DNA from: Haemophilus parahaemolyticus
GTDB lineage: Bacteria > Pseudomonadota > Gammaproteobacteria > Enterobacterales > Pasteurellaceae
NCBI RefSeq assembly: GCF_002015035.1
Contig: NZ_MUXY01000001.1
Span: 1 to 64,000, forward strand
Direction of reading: 5' to 3'
Length of the DNA: 64,000 nt
The notes below the pieces were generated by a model that saw only the letters and a program-made list of their open reading frames with translations, did no database searches and was not told where the DNA came from. Of the stretch, positions 60,188-64,000 are shown piece by piece (the first letter of the stretch is position 1; the number at the start of each line of letters is the position of its first letter). The translations under genes were made by a program, and so were the position numbers.

Positions 60188-60505
60188 TCAATCTTTTAAC
60201 AGCAACTCAATTTGCAAGACGGGTGAGTGAATTGCCTTTAAGTAGCCCTCTTCTTTTAAGGCTTCTTCTAAATAAGGCGTAATGGAAAAATTGCGTGGTA
60301 AGTCCGCATTGCTATCTAATAGGGCATGCATACGTGGGATAAAAATCCATTGTAGCCATTGCGTTGGTGTGAGCGTTTCAATACAGAAAGGCTGCGGATT
60401 TGCTAAAGCTTCCGCAGAAGGCGGAGTAGTTTCCCAAACTTCGTGGGTTCGCATTGCGATTTGTAAATCGGTTAAATGTTGTCTAATTTTGGTTTTCATC
60501 ATCAA
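60188..60505 (-). CDS. yqcC: YqcC family protein
   Basis: DUF446 family, all-helical, 105 residues, function unknown. Recognised by LQIAMRTHEVWETTPPSAEALANPQPFCIETL (in part; W, PP and P residues) and QWLQWIFIPRM. Three candidate ATGs (MMMK) make the exact start uncertain by two codons. Upstream of truC as in E. coli. Confidence 0.9.
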   Translation of the reverse strand: MMMKTKIRQHLTDLQIAMRTHEVWETTPPSAEALANPQPFCIETLTPTQWLQWIFIPRMHALLDSNADLPRNFSITPYLEEALKEEGYLKAIHSPVLQIELLLKD

Positions 60506-60615
60506 AAATCTATTGCATTAAATAATAGTATTTTAGTCTATTTTCTTCCTATTTTAGACAGCTTAGAGTAAACTTTTTGTAAAAATCCAATTAAGACGAG
60601 CAACAGAAGGTAAAT

Positions 60616-62028
60616 ATGCAAACCAACCAACCAACTATTCTTCAAAAAATTGTGCAAGATAAAGCAATTTGGGTAGAAAATAAACAAAAAGAATTATCCC
60701 TTGAGCAAATTCTTCCACATATCAAACCAAGCGATCGCCATTTTTATGCTGAATTAGCAAAAGGTTCACACAATCAGCCCGCTTATATTTTGGAATGCAA
60801 AAAAGCTTCACCATCTAAAGGATTAATCCGTGCCGAGTTCGATTTAGATGCGATCGCAAATATCTATAAACACTACGCCTCTGCCATTTCAGTACTTACC
60901 GATGAACAATATTTCCAAGGTGATTTTCGCTACATCAACCAAGTTAAACAGCAAACTACACAGCCGATTTTATGCAAAGATTTTATGATCTCGGCATATC
61001 AAGTTTACCTTGCTCGCTATTTTAATGCAGATGCGATTTTATTGATGCTCTCTGTGGTTGATGATGCTACTTACACTGAGCTTGCCAATCTTGCTCACTC
61101 ATTGGGAATGGGCGTGCTGACGGAAACTAGCACAGAAGAAGAGTTCGAAAGAGCCTTAACACTAGGGGCAAAAATCATTGGCGTGAACAACCGCTATTTA
61201 CACACACTCACCATTGATATGAACCGCATTGTGCGTTTGGTGGAAAAATACCGCGACCGCATTCCTGCTGACGTTCGTTTAATCTCTGAATCTGGCGTGT
61301 ACAACCACCGCCAAGTGCAACAAATTCAGCCTTATGCGCATGCTTTTTTAATCGGTAGTAGTTTGATGGGAAGTGAGGATTTGAACAATGCAGTGCGTGC
61401 GATTATTTTTGGCGAAAACAAAGTGTGTGGATTAACCCGACCGCAAGATGTCAAAGCTGTGTATGAATTGGGCGGGCTTTATGGTGGGTTAATTTTTGCC
61501 GAAGGTTCACCACGCCAACTCTCGCTTCGTCAAGCTCAAGAGTTGGTCGTGAATGCTCCCCTTCGCTATGTAGGTGTATTCCAAAATCAAGCGGTCGATT
61601 TTGTCGAAAAAATAGCAAAACAATTAGAACTCTTTGCAGTGCAACTGCACGGAAATGAAGATGAAGATTACATCAACGAACTACATCAGCGTCTGGCAGG
61701 CACAATCCAAATTTGGAAAGCAATTTCTATTGATTTGAATGCCGACAATGTGGTCATTGATGATAACTCGCAAATCGACCGTTTTGTGCTCGACAGCAAA
61801 TCAGGCAATCAACAAGGCGGCACGGGCAAGGTTTTTGATTGGTCGCTTATTCCAGAAAACATTAAAGTAAAATCGTTACTCGCTGGCGGTATTAGTCCAG
61901 AGAATATTGAACAGGCACTTCAACAAGGCTGTTTGGGGGTAGATTTAAATTCAGGCGTGGAAAGTAGTAAAGGTGTAAAAGATTTTACGAAATTGACCGC
62001 TTGTTTTGAGAAGATAAAAAAAGGTTGA
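60616..62028 (+). CDS. trpCF: bifunctional indole-3-glycerol phosphate synthase / PRA isomerase
   Basis: Two tryptophan-synthesis enzymes fused. TrpC domain to about residue 255: ILECKKASPSKGLIR, VLTDEQYFQGD, CKDFMISAYQ, IIGVNNRYLHT and SESGVYNHRQV. TrpF domain from about 260: KVCGLTRPQDV, AVQLHGNEDEDYI and LLAGGISPENIEQAL. 470 residues, the enteric-type fusion (E. coli TrpC 453). Stands alone, with no leader peptide or trp operator recognised in the 110-bp spacer. Confidence 0.95.
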   Translation: MQTNQPTILQKIVQDKAIWVENKQKELSLEQILPHIKPSDRHFYAELAKGSHNQPAYILECKKASPSKGLIRAEFDLDAIANIYKHYASAISVLTDEQYFQGDFRYINQVKQQTTQPILCKDFMISAYQVYLARYFNADAILLMLSVVDDATYTELANLAHSLGMGVLTETSTEEEFERALTLGAKIIGVNNRYLHTLTIDMNRIVRLVEKYRDRIPADVRLISESGVYNHRQVQQIQPYAHAFLIGSSLMGSEDLNNAVRAIIFGENKVCGLTRPQDVKAVYELGGLYGGLIFAEGSPRQLSLRQAQELVVNAPLRYVGVFQNQAVDFVEKIAKQLELFAVQLHGNEDEDYINELHQRLAGTIQIWKAISIDLNADNVVIDDNSQIDRFVLDSKSGNQQGGTGKVFDWSLIPENIKVKSLLAGGISPENIEQALQQGCLGVDLNSGVESSKGVKDFTKLTACFEKIKKG

Positions 62029-62032
62029 AAAT

Positions 62033-62057
62033 AAAGCCCCTAGGTTGGGGCTTTCTT
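62033..62057. terminator. terminator between trpCF and folA
   Basis: Perfect 8-bp stem AAAGCCCC/GGGGCTTT, 6-nt loop, then CTTGT. Between convergent genes. Confidence 0.7.
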
Positions 62058-62065
62058 GTATTTGG

Positions 62066-62557
62066 CTAATCCACTTTCTTCCAAATCATAAACCGACATT
62101 GATATGGATTTTGCATATCAATATCTGAATATTGTTCTGATTGCAATGCCCAGTTCTCCGCATTAAATTCAAAAAATGTGTCCCCCTCGATGTTGGCTTG
62201 AATTTCCGTGAGATAGAGCGTATCCGCTTGGGGCAAGGCTTGCTTGAACAACTCTCCGCCACCAATAATCATAATTTCATCTACATTTGCAAATGTTTTG
62301 GCTAATTCCATCGCTTGTGCAAGGTTAGAAGCAGAATAAGCTCCTTCAGCCTCAAAGCCTGAACGAGAAAGAATAATATTCGGGCGTTTTGGCAGTAATC
62401 TTCCGATAGATTCGTAGGTTTTTCGTCCCATAATCACGGGCTTACCGATGGTATTTTGACGGAACCACGCTAAATCAACAGGTAAATGCCACGGCATAGT
62501 GTTATCTTTACCGATAACGTGGTTTAGAGTTCGTGCAACAATAATACTGGTTTTCAT
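62066..62557 (-). CDS. folA: dihydrofolate reductase
   Basis: Reduces dihydrofolate with NADPH; target of trimethoprim. IIVARTLNHVIGKDNTMPWH and the substrate acid in LPVDLAWF (about D28), IGRLLPKRPNIILSR and IMIIGGGELF. 163 residues. The ATG at 62557 has AGAG upstream; a start 21 bp earlier is rejected. The spacer upstream holds a copy of repeat A. Works with thyA (31.8 kb) in thymidylate supply. Confidence 0.95.
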   Translation of the reverse strand: MKTSIIVARTLNHVIGKDNTMPWHLPVDLAWFRQNTIGKPVIMGRKTYESIGRLLPKRPNIILSRSGFEAEGAYSASNLAQAMELAKTFANVDEIMIIGGGELFKQALPQADTLYLTEIQANIEGDTFFEFNAENWALQSEQYSDIDMQNPYQCRFMIWKKVD

Positions 62558-62592
62558 ATTTTTCTCTGATGTAAACATTTATATATGAGGTT

Positions 62593-62790
62593 GGATTCTA
62601 TTCTGCAAAATTTTCCCTACCTTTTTTTGCTAAAGAGGGGAATTATTCTTTATGAAATAAAATTTATCTGGCTCATTTTCATTTTTAGGTGTTGAAGTAA
62701 AAAGATAAAATTTAAATGTACTACGATAAAATCCCCTCTTTAAAAAGAAGGAATGGGTGATTTGGTAGTAAAAATAAGCAAAGAAATCAA
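62593..62790. repeat. MITE-like repeat family A, copy 3 (between arcB and folA)
   Basis: Degraded copy. Left arm TTCTGCAAAATTTTCCCTACC and TTTGCTAAAGAGG, interior TCTGGCTCAT (also in copy 2 as TTTGGCTCAT), right arm AATCCCCTCTTTAAAAAGAAGG and GGTGATTTGGTAG. Right end AAGAAATCAA supplies the arcB stop codon. Lies upstream of folA. Confidence 0.65.
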
Positions 62791-64000
62791 TCGTTTTTTT
62801 CAATTGTCCATTTCAATTCTTGTAAATTATCTTTCCACTCTTTCTGGATTTGCTTTATCCAATTTTCTATCTGATTCTCCCAGTGCTCCCCATCATCAGT
62901 TTGTGCTAACTGGGCAATTTCTTGTAAGCGATTTAGCCCCACAGAAGCAAATGCCCCTTTGATTTTATGTGCTTGATCCGCCACTTTTTTACGATTTTCT
63001 GATGAATTATCTTGTTGCCAACGAGCAAAATTATCGTTCAGTTCTTTTAAATAGTTAGGTATCAATTGCTCGAATAGCACAAGATTATCTAAAACACCTT
63101 GTTTTCCCATTACACTTAACAGCTCCTGAACCATTTGTGGGTTATAAGGTAAAGAAGGGACATCAACAAGCGGTGGATTTTCGGCAGTAATTGGCAAAAT
63201 CATATCGCCAAAATGTTCGTGCAAGCAGGTTGAAAGTGATTCCAATGAAAGGGGCTTGCGGAGCACATCATCCATGCCTTGCTGTTGGTAATCAGCTTTG
63301 GTCTGCATAATATTGGCCGTTAAAGCGATCATCAGAGGCAAGTAATCAAGCTCTTCAGCTTTATAACGGCGAAGTAACTCTTGTGCAATTGCAGTGCCTG
63401 TTGTATCTGGCAGTTGAATATCAAGTAAAATTAAATCATAGCTATTGTGCTCAAATTTTTGGAAAGCTTCTGCTCGTGTCATTGCGACATCTACTTTACA
63501 TCCAAATTTTTCAAGCATCGTTTTAGCAACGATAACATTCACTTCCACATCTTCAACTAGCAAAACCTCCAAGCCTAAATCGGCAGTTTGAATTTGCAGA
63601 TCGTTCACCACTTCTTCCGCTTTGATGAAAAGTGTAAACGTTGAGCCCTTGCCCAACTCACTCTGTACGGTAAGATCGCCTTGCATTAACTGGGCAATCT
63701 GTTTTGAAACCGCTAAGCCAATCCCACTGCCTTGTGCTTTGTATCCGTTAGAATTTTCCGATTGGTAGAACATCTGGAAGATCTTTTCTTGCTCGCTCGC
63801 TGCAATGCCAAATCCTGTATCTTGCACACTAAATTGCAAATATTCGGGCGAGTGGCTTTCAATATTTAAGCGAATTGAGCCACCTTCAGGGGTAAATTTC
63901 ACTGCATTGCTGAGCAAATTCCAAAGAATTTGGCTGAGGCGAGCATTGTCAGTCAAAATAAATTCAGGCAAGTTTTTTGCATAATTCAACTCAAATTGAA
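62787..64000 (-). CDS. arcB: hybrid sensor kinase ArcB, C-terminal part (5' end beyond the window)
   Basis: Partial: the frame is open to the window edge, so the sensor half is missing. Present are the HATPase (N box LLSNAVKFTPEGG, G boxes DTGFGIA and GSGIGLAVSKQ), a receiver (LLLDIQLPD with phospho-aspartate; LTANI; RKP), and an HPt domain with phospho-histidine in AHKIKGAFASVG. This order is that of ArcB, the anaerobic redox sensor that phosphorylates ArcA. The last codons and stop lie in repeat A copy 3. Confidence 0.85.
   Translation of the reverse strand, partial: QFELNYAKNLPEFILTDNARLSQILWNLLSNAVKFTPEGGSIRLNIESHSPEYLQFSVQDTGFGIAASEQEKIFQMFYQSENSNGYKAQGSGIGLAVSKQIAQLMQGDLTVQSELGKGSTFTLFIKAEEVVNDLQIQTADLGLEVLLVEDVEVNVIVAKTMLEKFGCKVDVAMTRAEAFQKFEHNSYDLILLDIQLPDTTGTAIAQELLRRYKAEELDYLPLMIALTANIMQTKADYQQQGMDDVLRKPLSLESLSTCLHEHFGDMILPITAENPPLVDVPSLPYNPQMVQELLSVMGKQGVLDNLVLFEQLIPNYLKELNDNFARWQQDNSSENRKKVADQAHKIKGAFASVGLNRLQEIAQLAQTDDGEHWENQIENWIKQIQKEWKDNLQELKWTIEKND

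Noticed and set aside
60506..60615. trp attenuator or operator before trpCF
   Set aside because: No short Trp-rich leader peptide, no CTAGT-type palindrome and no terminator pair seen.
59461..64000. CRISPR array, tRNA or rRNA genes
   Set aside because: No regularly spaced direct repeats or cloverleaf/CCA patterns were seen here or elsewhere in the window; a tRNAscan run would be the decisive check.

Overview
The window is ordinary, gene-dense core chromosome of a gammaproteobacterium in the family Pasteurellaceae. Three things support this. The comABCDE competence operon is divergent from the PBP1A gene. The 9-mer ACAAGCGGT (reverse complement ACCGCTTGT) is scattered throughout, which is the Actinobacillus pleuropneumoniae/Mannheimia-type DNA uptake signal rather than the Haemophilus AAGTGCGGT type. 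Gene content and protein lengths also fit the group. Mannheimia, Actinobacillus or a close relative is the best guess; the sequence alone does not settle the species. No rRNA, tRNA, CRISPR array or intact prophage is visible.

Layout. 1-6.5 kb: a TqsA-like exporter, then aroK-aroB-dam and mrcA on the minus strand. 6.5-12.7 kb: comABCDE, then nusB-thiL-pgpA and a LysE-family exporter. 12.7-18.3 kb: a TerC-family protein and a histidine phosphatase, an RluA-family synthase, the CNNM/CorC transporter paeA, and ruvAB. 18.4-31.1 kb: a complete maltose/maltodextrin regulon (malQ-malG-malF-malE divergent from malK-lamB-malM-malT) with two core-perfect CRP sites and an exact MalT box in the central promoter region. 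31.2-47 kb: housekeeping genes (lipoprotein, thyA, ycjX-smpB-serS, a CYTH phosphatase, fadR-ybeZ, nhaB, sppA, galE, ampG, parE). 47-53 kb: dnaE, prfB with its programmed +1 frameshift, and pfkA. 53-58.3 kb: a tightly packed minus-strand run of an arginine/ornithine-type permease (frameshifted), an unrecognised membrane protein, argE, a secreted thermonuclease and a cysteine desulfurase. 58.4-59.4 kb: a decayed insertion, IS3-family left end joined to a broken tyrosine integrase. 59.5-64 kb: yqcC-truC, trpCF, folA and the 3' part of arcB, which runs off the window.

Most signal beyond the genes lies in the spacers. There is a CRP-S (Sxy-dependent) type site beside comA. There are hairpin terminators between many convergent genes, one of them built from an inverted pair of uptake signals. 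There are also two families of dispersed repeats. One is a ~200-bp MITE-like element with terminal inverted repeats, lying just upstream of ruvA, dnaE and folA. The other is a 64-73-bp double-hairpin element found in the mal operons and between galE and ampG.

I did not find a convincing new multi-gene system. The least explained pieces are the membrane protein coupled to argE, the two repeat families, and the IS/integrase scar.
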